A DNA stretch of 64,000 nt from Paraspadella gotoi (GCA_051294375.1 CM119270.1:15223921-15287920); one strand, 5' to 3'; numbered from the stretch's first letter, positions 48,007 to 60,912 are shown. Numbers and translations are program-made. Notes: generated by a model not told the origin, from the letters alone.

Positions 48007-49538
48007 ACCCTATCATCTATAATAGGCCCTTATAAAGTATTTGTAAAAGTTAATAAATTCCAACTAAATGACGTTATCTCAAAAGGCCTATTATTTTTAT
48101 ATCGTATTGTATAGGTAATACTTGACTCTCCTGTTTTCAACAGTAATATCACAGTTGGTGAAGGTCTGTGGCGATTCATTTCGCTTACTATCTGTTTTTT
48201 CCCACGAATACATCCAAGCCTGGGGTTGAAAAACTACAACGACTTCTCACGATAAGTCATACTGTAGCTAAAATATCTTCCCATTTTCACCGTCAAGCAA
48301 CAACAACAACGACGACAACAACAACAACGTTTCCTCCTTCCGACTCCCGCGTTTTTTCTCCTGTCGTAATTTCGCTTTGGAATTTTAAAAATTCCACCTT
48401 TTTAACTTTCTGCCTTCCACTTTCCGAATGCCGACTTTCGATTTTTTCTTTTCACGTTCCGACTTTCAACTTTCATACTCTTTTAAATTTAATTCTTTTT
48501 TTTTTATATCTCCTCCTTTATTCTGTTTCTCTCATCTTTTTTCATCTTTTAGATTCTTTTTGCACATTTTCAATAAATCTTTATTTTACGTGGGTTCTCA
48601 TCTTCCTAACACCTTCCTCTTACTACTGTTCTTTTTCCTCGATCGTCAGCACTGCCATCTTTTTCTCATTCTTGTATACGTTTTCTTTAATTCTTTTGTT
48701 CTACCTTCCTCGATCTTTTTCTTCCATTCCTCCCTCCCCCACTTTCCTCCTTTGCTCCTTCTCCCCCCCCCATTCTCATATTCCAATCGCGGATTCTCGT
48801 CATTCGCGATGCTCTTCTGTCAGCCTCTCCTCTCGTTCACCTTATCTCCGCCAGAGGCCTCCCCTCATTCCTCCGCTTCCTTCTCTCATCGTCGTTGTTG
48901 CCAGGCTGGGCGCTTCTCATTTATCAAAGAAGCAGACGACTCGTTTACACGAATTTCTTTCTTTTTGGTTTTTTTTTTTTTCGTAACAGAGCGATCGAGC
49001 AAATTCCTGTTCTACTTGCCAGTCAATCAATCAGAGAGAGATATGACGTAGAGCGATTGTCTAGAACGTTGGTCTTTTTTTGGGTACATTGACGAATCAG
49101 GTTTACTTCTCAGATCACCCTATCCCCTCGGCCCCACCCTCTCTCCCTCTCTCCCCTCCCTCTCTCATTTCCCCCAACATCGACGACAAAAGAGCAACTC
49201 ATTTCGCGCCGCCGTCGCCATCTTCCTTTTTTTTTCTCTCTCTCTTTTCCCCTTTTGTTGCAGCCGCTGTTCTTTTTATTGTTATTGCGGTTCTTCGCCG
49301 TCGCCGACGCTAGGGGAGAAAAAGGCGCTGCGATCGACGAAGCGATTAAGAGGACGTGTAGGGTGGAGGTGGGGCGGGGGCTGAGGGTAATGAGCGAAGG
49401 GGGTAGGATTGCGTGATTGGAAATGAAGACAGTACATTACTGACTTGATAGTAAAATTGACAATTGGGTTGTCCTTATGGATGAAACGGATGGCTTAGAA
49501 GTGGAAACCAGGGTATGACTGATGTTGCGAGCGCCTAT

Positions 49539-50093
49539 GGTAGAAAGGAAAGAAGGAAAAAAAAAGAAAAAAAGAGTAAAGTAGGGTACAAGGAACAAAT
49601 CGGAGGAAGAAAAAGCAAAAAAAGAGAAAAATAAGTATAATGAGGGGGTGAAAAGGAAACAAAAGGAGAGCTAAAGAAAAAAATAAAAAAAGCATAACAA
49701 AAAAAAGAGAAGGAAACAAGTATAATAAAAGGAAGCAAAAGAAGGAAATAAAAAATAAAAAATAAAATGAAAAAGAGAGAATGGAAAGCCAAAGAAAGAA
49801 AAAAGCAAAAGAATTAAAAAAGGAAAAAGAAGGAAAGAAAAAAGGAGGAAATAAAAAATGGAAAGCAAAAGAAAAAAAAAGAAACCAAAGGGAAAAGAAG
49901 GAAATATAAAAGAAAAGAATAAAAAGCAAAAGAAAGAAAACGGCAATAGAAGGGAAAAAAAAAGGAGGAAATAAAAAAAAGAGAATGGAAAGCAAAAGAA
50001 AAAAAAGAAACCAAAAGAAAGAAAGGCAAAAGAAGGAAAGAAAAAAGGAGGAAAGAAAAGAGGAGGAAAGAGAAAAGGAGGAAAGAAATAAAG
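49539..50093 (+). repeat. 550-bp polypurine tract
   Basis: Almost uninterrupted A/G on the plus strand (AAAGAAGGAAAAAAAAG style), with recurring GAAAGCAAAAGAA and AAAGGAGGAAA phrases. Minus-strand open frames here are Phe/Leu/Ser-rich shadows. It has potential for intramolecular triplex DNA. Confidence 0.85.
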
Positions 50094-50697
50094 CGTCCGG
50101 TTTGCGGGTGATGGATCTAGCGACGGAGATCAGGTGGAATACTAATTGCCTTCGTTTTTGTTATTTTCTAATGTGAGGAGAAGAAATGACTTTTTTCTTC
50201 CGGAACGATTTTCCTTTTTTTTTTCTTTCAAAGATTATCTTCGCGACGACGATTTGTTTTTTGCGTGAGAGGATCGAGCGAGCGTCTGGAGGCCGTGAAT
50301 CGTGAATTGTTTCCAAGGTGCCGCTGGGTCGAACGGTGAAATGGTAAAGGTGCTTCGTTGCGGTTGTGAATCGTTTAAAAGGTGTCGCCGTTTATATCAT
50401 GTATAGCATATTTGTAATTTTTGTTTTGTCTAGCAAAATAAGTAGCAGAAGTAATTGTGCAAGATAATAGTTAAACTGGAATTGTGACTAAAGATCAAAT
50501 GTGAAGAAAATGATAAATATTCGAGAATCTTTTTCCTTTTTGTTCCCCTTTTTTTTTCAAAAGGATGTGTGACTCTGAGGAAAGATGAGGAAGAGAAAGG
50601 AAATTAAAAACGAGTCGAGGACGGAATTCGCCAAATGGAATTCACAAGATGGCGTCGCCCATTTTCTTCGACTGTAAATGGAGGAAGAATCTCCCAT

Positions 50698-50698
<1 letters not shown>

Positions 50699-50788
<90 letters not shown>
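50699..50788. repeat. (CT)n microsatellite
   Basis: Interrupted once by CTCTTCC. Followed by C/T-rich sequence and (GAC)n at 51009-51048. 51,180-53,040 is AT-rich with no gene seen. Confidence 0.95.
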
Positions 50789-50790
<2 letters not shown>

Positions 50791-51008
50791 CCCTCTCTTC
50801 TTCCTGTTTCGAAACTCGAGTAATTTTAACGTCATCGTCGCCGTCTCTCCCTCCTCACGCTCCTCATATGACGCTCCTCCTCTTCCTCCTTTCCCCTCCC
50901 CTTCCTCTTCCTCCTTCTTCTCCCCTTCCTCCTCACGGATCTGGATTTCGTTATGTGATGGAATCGCGAAACAAAATTTCTGGTGTCGCTTTTTATCGCA
51001 CGTGAGAG

Positions 51009-51048
<40 letters not shown>

Positions 51049-53226
51049 TTACAAGAACAATGGCAGCGATGAATCCGACGCTTGTGAAATAAAAAAAAAA
51101 GAGTCGCTGCTTGGTGAAATAAGGTATGGGGAGGGAAGCTGCGCCTGTGAAAGGAGAAGCTTGGTAAAATGACGAGGCATTGCATGAAAAAGAATTCTGA
51201 TTACATTGGTGTGGTGGCTTTAAACCTATAAATTTATCAGATTGGTAGCCTAAAGCATAAAATGCCTATACCTAATGCTTTGTGCCGAGTTGATAGACGC
51301 GGCAGATTTGGAGATCGACTGTGGATTTAAGATTTTTATTTTATTTTCTCATCACATCGACTTCTATGATCAGAGACGAGAAATTTGATGTCGTAAGAAA
51401 ATAACCTTAACTTTTATTTTTGAATGATTTGTCGTCTTTATCGATGCTCAATAATAATTAATAATTATTTTCTCTCTTCAAATCTTGGCTTTTTCATGCG
51501 TATCATTTCCCAATTCCCAAATAAAAGAATATAACTATTTAAGGTTAAATCGTTTATAATCACTAATTATTTTACAAGTCAATCCAAACCTTATTAACTA
51601 AAAAGTTAAGTATTACGTTAAAAATTCAAAATAGTCGAACGAAAATACAATTAGAAACATTCTTTGAAATATTATACCACTTCATTGATAGGGAAGCCAG
51701 GTATTCTGGGAGCGAATAAACGAGTCTTGATTATAAGCTTGCAGCGACCTGCTATGTCTATATCTTGAAAGAGTGATGGAGGCCTTAAACCATCAAAGTC
51801 TGTTCAAAGTCAGGGGCAAGATAGTATATTTATTAAATGAATGGATAATTTTTATATTGGTTGTACCAATTTCATAAATTTATAAAGTAAAATGGAAACA
51901 GAAAACTAAAAATGTCTGTGGCCTATCTTCATTTCCAAATCAAAGGGTAAAGTTAATTATGTTTGTCATAGTGGGAAAAAAAACATTATTTTATTCTATT
52001 TTATTCTAAAATATTATTTTTGACCTTTCTGGAATTACCGAGATGTCATTTTTAAGTTTAAAGGTTAACTTTGTTTAATGAACTTTCATTTTCTTTTCGC
52101 TGCCAAATGGTAGATGTCAGGAGAGGAGAAGTCATCAAAAAACAAAATGCATTATAAATTATTTCTCTTATTATTTCTATTTCAAAATACAAAATAGACA
52201 AAAATAATCTTCGAAAACTGTAAAACATTAAAGTAATAAGTATGTATGCAGGCACGAATAACAGAATTTCTTTAGATTTAAATTTTAAATTAAATTCTAG
52301 ATCATTTACTTATTGCTATGATAAAATATGTGTTTCACTGTAGAAAAATATTAATATGAATAAAAAATAAAAAATAAAAAAGAAAGATTATTATTTAAAA
52401 CTTATCATTATCTTCATAAAGATTTTTAGGCGTTTCTTATCAAAATAAACCAAATGACCAGAAAAAAAAATCAGTATCCATTGAATTTTTTTTCTTTTTC
52501 CTTTAGAAACATGAATTTTGAAAAATTGCGCTTTATCGATTGTGAATTTTACACACGAAAACTTACTTAATGTATATGATAAATACAAAATACCTATTAC
52601 TTTTGAAACCTTAGAAACTAAAAAAGTAAAGTAAAAAAGATTTAGAATCAGAGAAAAAGAACAAAGTAAAACAAAGGTGTCGCTACTCTCCTTCTTCAGA
52701 AGCAACGGACAATTTTGTCGAACAAAAAGCTACCCCGATTTCTAATATGACTTTGTTGTGAATTTAATAATTCTTTTTTAGAAAATAGAAAATATAAACT
52801 TCGCAGGTTTATAACTATTTTTAGCATTAGTATTATTATTGCTGTTATTAATAATGCATTCTTTACATATCAGCTTTTTATTTACATGTGAGTACCATTT
52901 CAGTCGTATTAAAAGGAATTTTTTTTACCCTTTTCTTTAACTAATTCATGATTTTATGACCCAGAGTAGGTTTCACTTCCCATTTACAGCGATTATCACC
53001 AAATTCCGCCATCGTTATTATTGCCAAATTTAGACAGAGAGAGAGAGAGAGAGAGAGAAATCCTGGCATGGTATTCTTTTTACGAGAAGAGAAAATAGCT
53101 CTTCACAACATTTGGCGAAAAATAGTTAAGGAGAACGAAACGGTTGTTTTAGCGCGAAAACTCGCATTATCTCCTCGATTTTGCGGCTCGAATGACGTTT
53201 TAAAATTGAAGCGGGTAAGGTTTCGA

Positions 53227-53260
53227 GGGGCAGGGGTTGGGTTAGGTTCGGGTTGGGGTG
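53227..53260 (+). other. G-rich block with quadruplex potential
   Basis: Five G runs (GGGG, GGGG, GGG, GGG, GGGG) within 34 bases with loops CA, TT, an 8-nt loop and TT. One loop exceeds the usual limit of seven, so folding is possible but not certain. It includes GGGTTAGG by chance; no telomeric array is present. Confidence 0.4.
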
Positions 53261-53379
53261 GCTTCTCGATCCCGCTCTTCAATGGGACCTCAATTGGCGA
53301 AGAGTCAATAACGCGGCCATTCGAAGCCTCATTCCCGAAACAAAAACGGGTTCAACCATTTGAGAACGATAATAAAAGT

Positions 53380-53381
<2 letters not shown>

Positions 53382-53465
<84 letters not shown>
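53382..53465. repeat. (CT)n microsatellite
   Basis: Forty-one units; a small (GA)n lies 320 bp upstream at 53037-53059. Confidence 0.95.
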
Positions 53466-53471
<6 letters not shown>

Positions 53472-53697
53472 CTCAATATATCTATAAACCCTTGATATCT
53501 CTATCTCTAACTCTATTTGTCCACCGTGCACAACTGTGATGATTGCAAAACAAACAGTAAACACAGCAACAAACAACACATCGCAACGGACATCGGCCAC
53601 ATTTCCTCTTCAAAAGATTCCATCGGTTCCAACATCCAGCACTTGAGTTCGGAGCGCCTCATCATTGGCTCAATTTCGTCGCCGATGAATTCTATCG

Positions 53698-53732
53698 AGT
53701 TCCATCTCGGTTCCATCTCGGTTCCATCTCCT
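53698..53732. repeat. 12-bp tandem TTCCATCTCGG, three units
   Basis: GTTCCATCTCGG repeated three times before a pyrimidine-rich stretch; no gene is recognised around it. Confidence 0.85.
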
Positions 53733-54019
53733 CTCCGTCCCCTTTCTATTTATGGTCATCATGGAAAAAAATTAGAAGGATTTCAAACTTGGATTGGCGT
53801 CTTCTTTTTTTTTTTTTCGTTAGGACTTTCTTCCTGCATTCTTTTTCCCATCATTTGACAAATCTCTCCTATTTTCTCCCCTCGGCTTCACTAACCTGAC
53901 AAAAACTTTCCATTACTTTTTTTCTCGAAGAGACCAAAGATATCAATGACGAAAATTTGTTTTTAATTTATTTACTTTTTATTCAAACTTTTTATTTTCT
54001 CAAGATTCACATCGACTTC

Positions 54020-54420
54020 AATGGAATTTTAATCTCACTTTCTTTCTCTCACTCATTTTTCTTTTCGCTAAATCTTTTCTTTGATTCTCTTTCTTATTCT
54101 TTTTTTCGCATCCCTCCCTTTTTTTCCTTTTTTTCATTTTCCTCTTCTCCCTCTTCTCTTTTCTCTTCCCCCTTCCCCCTTCCTACTTTCCCCTTGTTTT
54201 ATTTTTCTTCTTTTCTCTCTTCCTTCTTCCCCTTCTCTTTAGTAGTTTCCCTTATCTGCTAACTCTCCCCCGATTCTCCCTCCTCCTTTTCCCCCATTTC
54301 TTTTCTCTTCTTTTTTATCCTTCCTCTCTCCCTCTCTTTATTTTTCCCTTTCTCCTTCGTTCCCTCTTCCCCTTCTACTCCTCTTTCGGCTTTCCCCTCT
54401 TTTTTCCCTTTCCCTTCTAA
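54020..54420 (+). repeat. Polypyrimidine tract
   Basis: About 400 bp of C/T with scattered A/G, lacking regular units. The plus-strand frames are Phe/Ser-rich and not coding. Confidence 0.7.
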
Positions 54421-54512
54421 TCGAACCTCAAATATTTTTTTATTTAATCCTTTCTAATGAAATCGGAATGATCGAGTAATGGCGGGCGGAGAAGAATGAA
54501 TCGAATCGGAAT

Positions 54513-54600
<88 letters not shown>
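54513..54600. repeat. (GA)n microsatellite
   Basis: One GG interruption near 54533. Confidence 0.95.
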
Positions 54601-54603
<3 letters not shown>

Positions 54604-55135
54604 AAAGGGAATCATTTTCTCGTCGAGAAATAAAAAAAAAAAACCAAAAACTGACACCCATTTCTCCCCTATTCAAAAAATTCCGCGAAAAAAATATGAA
54701 AGAATGAAAACACATCTGCTTTCGTCGGTCAACCAAAGGATTTTTCCGCGATTTATAAAAAAAAAAAAAAAGAATTTTGAGAAGAAAGGAAATTTGCAAA
54801 AAACTGAGAGAAAGGGTTGGGTGGAGGATGGTGAAGGGAGAGAGGTAGGGGAGGGGAGGGTGGTAAGGGGTGGTAAGGGGGTAGGTGGGAAGAGGAGAAA
54901 TGGAGGCGGTATCCGCGGATTTTTCCCTCGAATTATTTTTTTGTTCAGTTTTGCCAATATTTGCAGAGTTTGGTCATCGGTCATCGATCCCTCCGCATTT
55001 CCCGGGAGATTTTCGCCACTGAGAAAAAAAAAGCGAATTTTTCAAAGCGAAAGAAAATCGGGTTTTAAAAACTCGCAACGGCAAAAATATAAAAAAAAAA
55101 GAAAATTCGGTTTTTGTGTTTTGTGGGGGAAGAGT

Positions 55136-55149
55136 AAGAGAGAGAAAGG

Positions 55150-55238
<89 letters not shown>

Positions 55239-55353
55239 CGTCATTTGGCTTTCAAAAGAATCATACGTGATGCTTTTGGAACGTGAAAACGAGGACGAAG
55301 AAAACAACAACAACAACAAAAACATCAGAGAGAGAGAGAGAGAGAGAGAGAGT
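55136..55353. repeat. (GA)n arrays at 55136-55238 and 55327-55353
   Basis: Interrupted arrays flanking an 88-bp A-rich spacer with (CAA)n. Confidence 0.9.
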
Positions 55354-55701
55354 CGAAATAAAAGTTGAAACGTCAAAAGTCGAGAGCGAAAAAAGATCGA
55401 TTTCAGAATGGAAATTTTCTCGAAAAAAACGTCAGAGACTCGAACTGGTAGACGATTTCCCTGTCATATAAACGACCCGAGGAAAAGAGAGACCGAATGT
55501 GGGAGGGACGAAGAAAAATAGCGAACCAAAAATTAAGGGAAAAAAATGAAGGGAAGAAAATCCTTTTTTTTCTTTTTTGGTCAAATGAGTTTTCCATGAG
55601 TTTTCGTCTTTTGTTAACGATTTTTCTGGTCATCGCGAGGAAGGCATGACGGATTGGTAGATGGACAGCGTCGACGGACAACGTCAATCGCCATTGCCAT
55701 A

Positions 55702-55748
55702 GCCATCGCTATGGGTCATCGCTATGAGCCATCGCTATGGGCCATCGC
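55702..55748. repeat. 13-bp tandem GCCATCGCTATGG, 3.5 units
   Basis: Units at 55702, 55715 and 55728, then a partial. Preceded by GCCATTGCCATA, a diverged unit. Each unit holds a CCATNGCTATGG near-palindrome. Confidence 0.85.
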
Positions 55749-56026
55749 CTGGTGGAATCACGTGACGGGATTTCTTTGAAATATCACTATGGACTAATTT
55801 TTGGTCAAATGTTAATTCGTTTTAGTTACTAATTTTTAATGACATGAATTGCGGATAATAATAATAAAATTCTTTATGAATTTCACACGATAGATATTCG
55901 CAAAATTCGACGTTTAGGTTTAACCTGGTCAGTCATCATTTCTTCTCTTTCAATATTTGAAGTTTCAGGGATAAAAAACCTTTGTTTGTTTTTCGATAAT
56001 CTTATTAACGAAAAATTCAATAGAGA

Positions 56027-56028
<2 letters not shown>

Positions 56029-56102
<74 letters not shown>
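56029..56102. repeat. (GA)n microsatellite
   Basis: Thirty-six pure units. 56,110-57,120 is unique sequence with a GAC/ACG patch at about 56790-56835; no supported gene. Confidence 0.95.
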
Positions 56103-56107
<5 letters not shown>

Positions 56108-57119
56108 TATTCATATTCCTCTTTTCCAGATCAGGTCGCCCCGTTCTTCAGCTGCCAAAACTAAAAAAAAGTTTGACCGGCAGAAATTTCAAATTTCTTT
56201 TTTTTTTACCAAGCGGTTTTGTTTTTTCAAGACCACGTTGGGTTTTATTTAATAAAAAGGATTTTAAAAAACCTTTTAATAGAGCCAGAAGTTTGCGTTC
56301 TATGATAGTTCACTTTTTCATAACTCGTTAATATAATTATCGTTGAGTTTGTTTAAATCGAGATTCAATTTTAATCTAGGTTTAAAAATTATTTGTTTTT
56401 AGATAAATTAGTAAAATTGTTATTTTGCCGTTCCCTTTTTCAACATTTTTTATTATTTATTTATTTATTGTTTAGAATTCATATAGTGCAAATAGACAAA
56501 TATTTTTGTCTATTGAGAATATTTTTGTCATACTGGGAATTTCTCAGTTCTTTAAAAAAAATAAATAGTTTTCTTAAACAGTTTTACCTCGAGCTCAAAC
56601 GCGATTTTTCAAACCCCAAAACTACCTCCCCTCTTCACTTTCCCCCACCCACCCTCGACTCGTTCTCTGTTTCCCACACACTCCTCTCCCCCCCACTTCC
56701 GCCCGGCCGTCTCTACTCCAACCATCTCTGCTCGTCAGCCGCGTATGACGGTTACGTTTTTGACGATTTCGTCGGGAGGGGGCGGTGACGGTGACGATGA
56801 CTACGACGACGACGAGAACGACGACGACGAAACCGTCATCGTCGCCCTGTTCTGCCAAAAACCCCACGAGATTTTTTCCCTTATTTTAGTGAGCGTCATC
56901 CGGGGAGTGTAAATTCGTTGTTCTTCTGTTAGCAGTGGTCGATCCCTGGCGTTCCAATAACAGTCCTGATCTTCTCTAACACATAGCAACGTTTTTAACA
57001 AAAGATCAGTGTTTACTTATCGACGCCAAGTATCGCGCGCGTGAGACCTCTCTTTACAGAATGCACGAATGAATGATGAACTGAACTAAAAATTAATGAG
57101 CGCAGTAATTAAATAATTA

Positions 57120-57204
57120 TAAAAAATAATGATTGCATTAATTAATTATTTAATTAATTAATTAATTAATTAATTANNNNNNNNNNNNNNNNNNNNNNNN
57201 NAAA

Positions 57205-57279
<75 letters not shown>

Positions 57280-57300
57280 AAATAAATAAATTAATTAATT
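57120..57300. repeat. (TTAA)n / (AAAT)n tetranucleotide array around a gap
   Basis: TTAA units to 57176, 25 N, then AAAT units from 57202 to about 57290. It forms the left edge of the 1.1-kb duplication. Confidence 0.95.
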
Positions 57301-57979
57301 AATTTTCTACGTTTGTTTTCTCCCTTCGTTTTCAGGGACTTTCGTTCTGTTTTTTTTTTTCGTGGAGGATTTCGTTTTTGGTTTTTTTTTTTTTGGCGGG
57401 AGAACTTTTTTTTTGTTTTGTTTTTTTTTAAGTTGCGGTAACTTCGTCGTCGTCTTCGTCGTGTATTCGTCGTCGTCGTCGTCGTCGTCTCTGTTCGAAT
57501 CATTTGAGCTCCCAAAACGTCTCCAGCTGCCGAAATACGAGAAAGAGAAAGAAAAAAAAGGAAAAGTAAGGAGAAAGAAAAAGGAAAATAGTTCATTGAA
57601 GGATGTTGAGTGAAAGAGAGGGAAGGAGATGCAGGAGATGCAAGGAGCTGCAGGAAATGCGAAAGAAAAAGATTAATAGACTGGTAGCTTAGAAAAAATA
57701 AAACAAAGAAAGCGAAATAAAGAGGGAAAGAAAAGATCAAAATAGAAAACAAAATATCCGCTTACCTTTTCCAAACCGAAATAGCGACGGTTTTGACATC
57801 ATAAACTCTTCCCTACCAAATAAACCTCACCCGAATCTAACTCACCCTCACGAATTCGATTAAGTTCAACTCTATTCACTCTTTTCTTCCTTCTCGTCTC
57901 ATCTCCGTCGGAAACTCGTTATTTCAATTTGTTCTCCACTTAACTCGAAAATTCCACTCAACTTCGCTCTATGGTCAGG

Positions 57980-58013
<34 letters not shown>

Positions 58014-58039
58014 GGAGAGAGGGAGAGGAGGGAGAGAGG

Positions 58040-58089
<50 letters not shown>

Positions 58090-58449
58090 TTCTTCCAACG
58101 CACTTTCCGCCACTTTAACCCTTCAAGACCCGAATATGTCCATTTTTCTCAATCCTCTTTCGCTCTTTCGCTCAAGCGAAACGGGCGAGGCGCGGCCGGT
58201 TCGGGCGCGGCCGGGTTCGGGCGGCAGGCCGGTGCGGGCACAGTCGGTCGGGCACTCTCGATAGGGACGCCAGAGTAAATTCTCCGGAAGCAAATCTTTC
58301 ACCAAAACAACCTCAATTCTGAACCTTGCAAAGCCCAGGTGAAAGTTAGCATTTCATATATTTTTTAAAAAATTCTTAACTTCTCTATACTTTCGTCTCA
58401 GATTCTGTTTAAAAACCCTTTTGCAAAACCAATGACTTTATGAGAGAAC
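57202..58449. repeat. 1.1-1.2 kb duplicated segment, copy 1
   Basis: Starts in (AAAT)n and runs through TTTCTACGTTTGTTTTCTCC, a (GTC)n array, purine-rich sequence, a GTAAGC donor, a (GA)n array and a GC-rich GCGGCCGGTTCGGGC tandem, and ends at TGAGAGAAC. It matches 59238-60371 nearly base for base apart from repeat lengths and scattered small indels. Confidence 0.85.
57766..57802 (-). CDS. Possible initial exon in duplicated segment, copy 1
   Basis: On the minus strand ATGATG opens MMSKPSLFRFGK and ends at GGAAAAG|GTAAGC. A phase-compatible acceptor (TTTCGGCAG|CTGGAGAC, about 57526) would continue AGDVLGAQMIRTE into Thr- and Lys-rich sequence that ends at 57291. The continuation is mostly homopolymer-derived, so a real protein is doubtful. 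The start and donor are the same in the second copy. Confidence 0.25.
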
Positions 58450-59237
58450 TGTCAGGGAATATTTAAAGAGTTGTTGTTTTCGTTTCGAGCGCCTCGTTCT
58501 TTATTTTACCAAAAGTATTGGCCTCGCTGAATTGTAAACAAAACGCTTTTTTAGTTCTCGATCGCTTGTATTTTCTTCAGTCGTGATTTGCCGCGTAACA
58601 ATTTGTATTCGCTCCCGTTTATTTTTCGTTTTGTTTCACGTATAATTATAATCATAAAATAACTCAATTCCTCTTTTAATATATTTAGGCCTAAATAGCA
58701 TTCGTCAAATTATTACAGGACGTAGTAATAAAAGACGACTATAGGTGGCCATCGGCTTTTGTTCGTTCCCCACGTCTCCTTGTTGCTACTGCTTACCCTT
58801 AAGTGGGGATGTTGGTGCGAGTTTTCATGAGCTAATATGGTTCATATTTGATAAGCATAATTAAGATTAAGATATAAGTTTATCTAAGTGGGGTGTTAAT
58901 TCCATCTTCCTTCACATCCGCGTGGAGTGGATGTAAAGCTAGCATCATTGCACGGGTCCTTGTCACCTGCAAAGCGTGGTGTGGGAGGCCTTGCGCTTAC
59001 TTGGCTTGTTGAGGTATGCCGTTGCGGAGTAGACGAAAAACCCCGGTCCCACTCAGCGTTGAGCTCTATAACTGCCGTCTGCACATGTAGACGAAAAAAC
59101 TCCTGCTCAGCGTTGAGCCTCATAACTGGCGTCCTTGGCGACGTAAAAACAGGAAAACCCCGTTAAAGGAATTACCATGAAATAATATGGAATTCGCACA
59201 TAGCGTCGACTTTTTTTTTGCGCACTTATCTCTCTCT
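58450..59237. other. Unique insert between the duplicated copies, with a 58-bp tandem
   Basis: About 790 bp without microsatellites. At 59029-59086 and 59087-59142 two units share GTAGACGAAAAA, then CTCAGCGTTGAGC, then ATAACTG and CGTC. A third partial unit (GTAAAAACAGGAAAACCCC) follows. It could be part of a mobile element that mediated the flanking duplication; I cannot assign a family. Confidence 0.4.
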
Positions 59238-59920
59238 TAAATAAATAAATAAATAAATAAATTAATTAATTAATTTTCTACGTTTGTTTTCTCCCTTCGT
59301 TTTCAGGGACTTTCGTTTCTGTTTTTTTTTTTCGTGGAGGATTTCGTTTTTGGTTTTTTTTTTTGGCGGGAGAACTTTTTTTTGTTTTGTTTTTTTTTAA
59401 GTTGCGGTAAACTCGTCGTCGTCGTCGTCGTCTCTGTTCGAATCATTTGAGCTCCCAAAACGTCTCCAGCTGCCGAAATACGAGAAAGAGAAAGAAAAAA
59501 AAGGAAAAGTAAGGAGAAAAGAAAAAGGAAAATAGTTCATTGAAGGATGTTGAGTGAAAGAGAGGGAAGGAGATGCAGGAGATGCAAGGAGCTGCAGGAA
59601 ATGCGAAAGAAAAAGATTAATAGACTGGTAGCTTAGAAAAAATAAAACAAAGAAAGCGAAATAAAGAGGGAAAGAAAAGATCAATAAGAAACAAAATATC
59701 CGCTTACCTTTTCCAAACCGAAATAGCGACGGTTTTGACATCATAAACTCTTCCCTACCAAATAAACCTCACCCGAATCTAACTCACCCTCACGAATTCG
59801 ATTAAGTTCAACTCTATTCACTCTTTTCTTTCCTTCTCGTCTCATCTCCGTCGGAAACTCGTTATTTCAATTTGTTCTCCACTTAACTCGAAAATTCCAC
59901 TCAACTTCGCTCTATGGTCA

Positions 59921-60015
<95 letters not shown>

Positions 60016-60371
60016 TTCTTCCAACGCACTTTCCCGCCACCTTTAACCCTTCAAGACCCGAATATGTCCATTTTTCTCAATCCTCTTTCGCTCTTTCGCT
60101 CAAGCGAAACGGGCGAGGCGCGGCCGGTTCGGGCGCGGCCGGTTCGGGCGAGGCCGGTGCGGGCACAGTCGGTCGGGCACTCTCGATAGGACGCCAGAGT
60201 AAAATTCTCCGGAAGCAAATCTTTCACCAAAACACCTCAATTCTGAACCTTGCAAAGCCCAGGTGAAAGTTAGCATTCATATATTTTTTTAAAAAATTCT
60301 TAACTTCCTATACTTCGTCTCAGATTCTGTTTAAAAACCCTTTTGCAAAACCAATGACTTTATGAGAGAAC
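59238..60371. repeat. 1.1-1.2 kb duplicated segment, copy 2
   Basis: Same order and orientation as 57202-58449. Differences are shorter (AAAT)n and (GTC)n arrays, a longer (GA)n array and a few single-base indels. The sequence after the shared TGAGAGAAC differs, which fixes the right boundary at 60371. Confidence 0.85.
59708..59744 (-). CDS. Possible initial exon in duplicated segment, copy 2
   Basis: Identical in sequence to the exon at 57766-57802, with the same GTAAGC donor. Downstream the two copies differ in (GTC)n length and homopolymers, so their predicted second exons diverge after the shared AGDVLGAQMIRTE. Either the gene was duplicated or the region is noncoding with a chance frame. 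Confidence 0.22.
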
Positions 60372-60722
60372 CGACAACAAAAGGATTTCACACTCTCCCT
60401 TTCTTCCTTCGAACTTCCTACTTTCCCATTCGCGCACCATCGACCCCATCTCCCCTTTCCTTTCACCAGCATCATCATCATCAGCATCATCATCATTTTT
60501 CTCTCTTTCCTCCTTCATCTCTCCAGTGAGACTCCGCTCTTTCCCCTTACGCCCCTTCGTCACCCCTCTCCAACCCCCCCTCCACTTCCGGCGTCCCCAC
60601 CGCGGCCGGCCGAATTCCCCGCCGGCCGCGACTCAACCCGTCGCCCTTATTTACGGCCAAACTTCCATTTCATTGAGAAAGGTTTAGGGCTCTCTCCGTG
60701 GTTAGACAAACGGTCGAACCCA

Positions 60723-60912
<190 letters not shown>

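Noticed and set aside
48168-49051. Overlapping 272- and 207-codon hydrophobic frames
   Set aside because: The region is pyrimidine-rich, which gives Phe/Leu/Ser in every frame. The longer frame lacks an ATG start and neither shows a family motif.
53236-53250. GGGTTAGG, telomere-like
   Set aside because: A single occurrence with no tandem TTAGG(G) units.
53513-53858. Opposing 113- and 67-codon frames without simple repeats
   Set aside because: No domain, poor start context and no phase-consistent splice sites. Considered chance.
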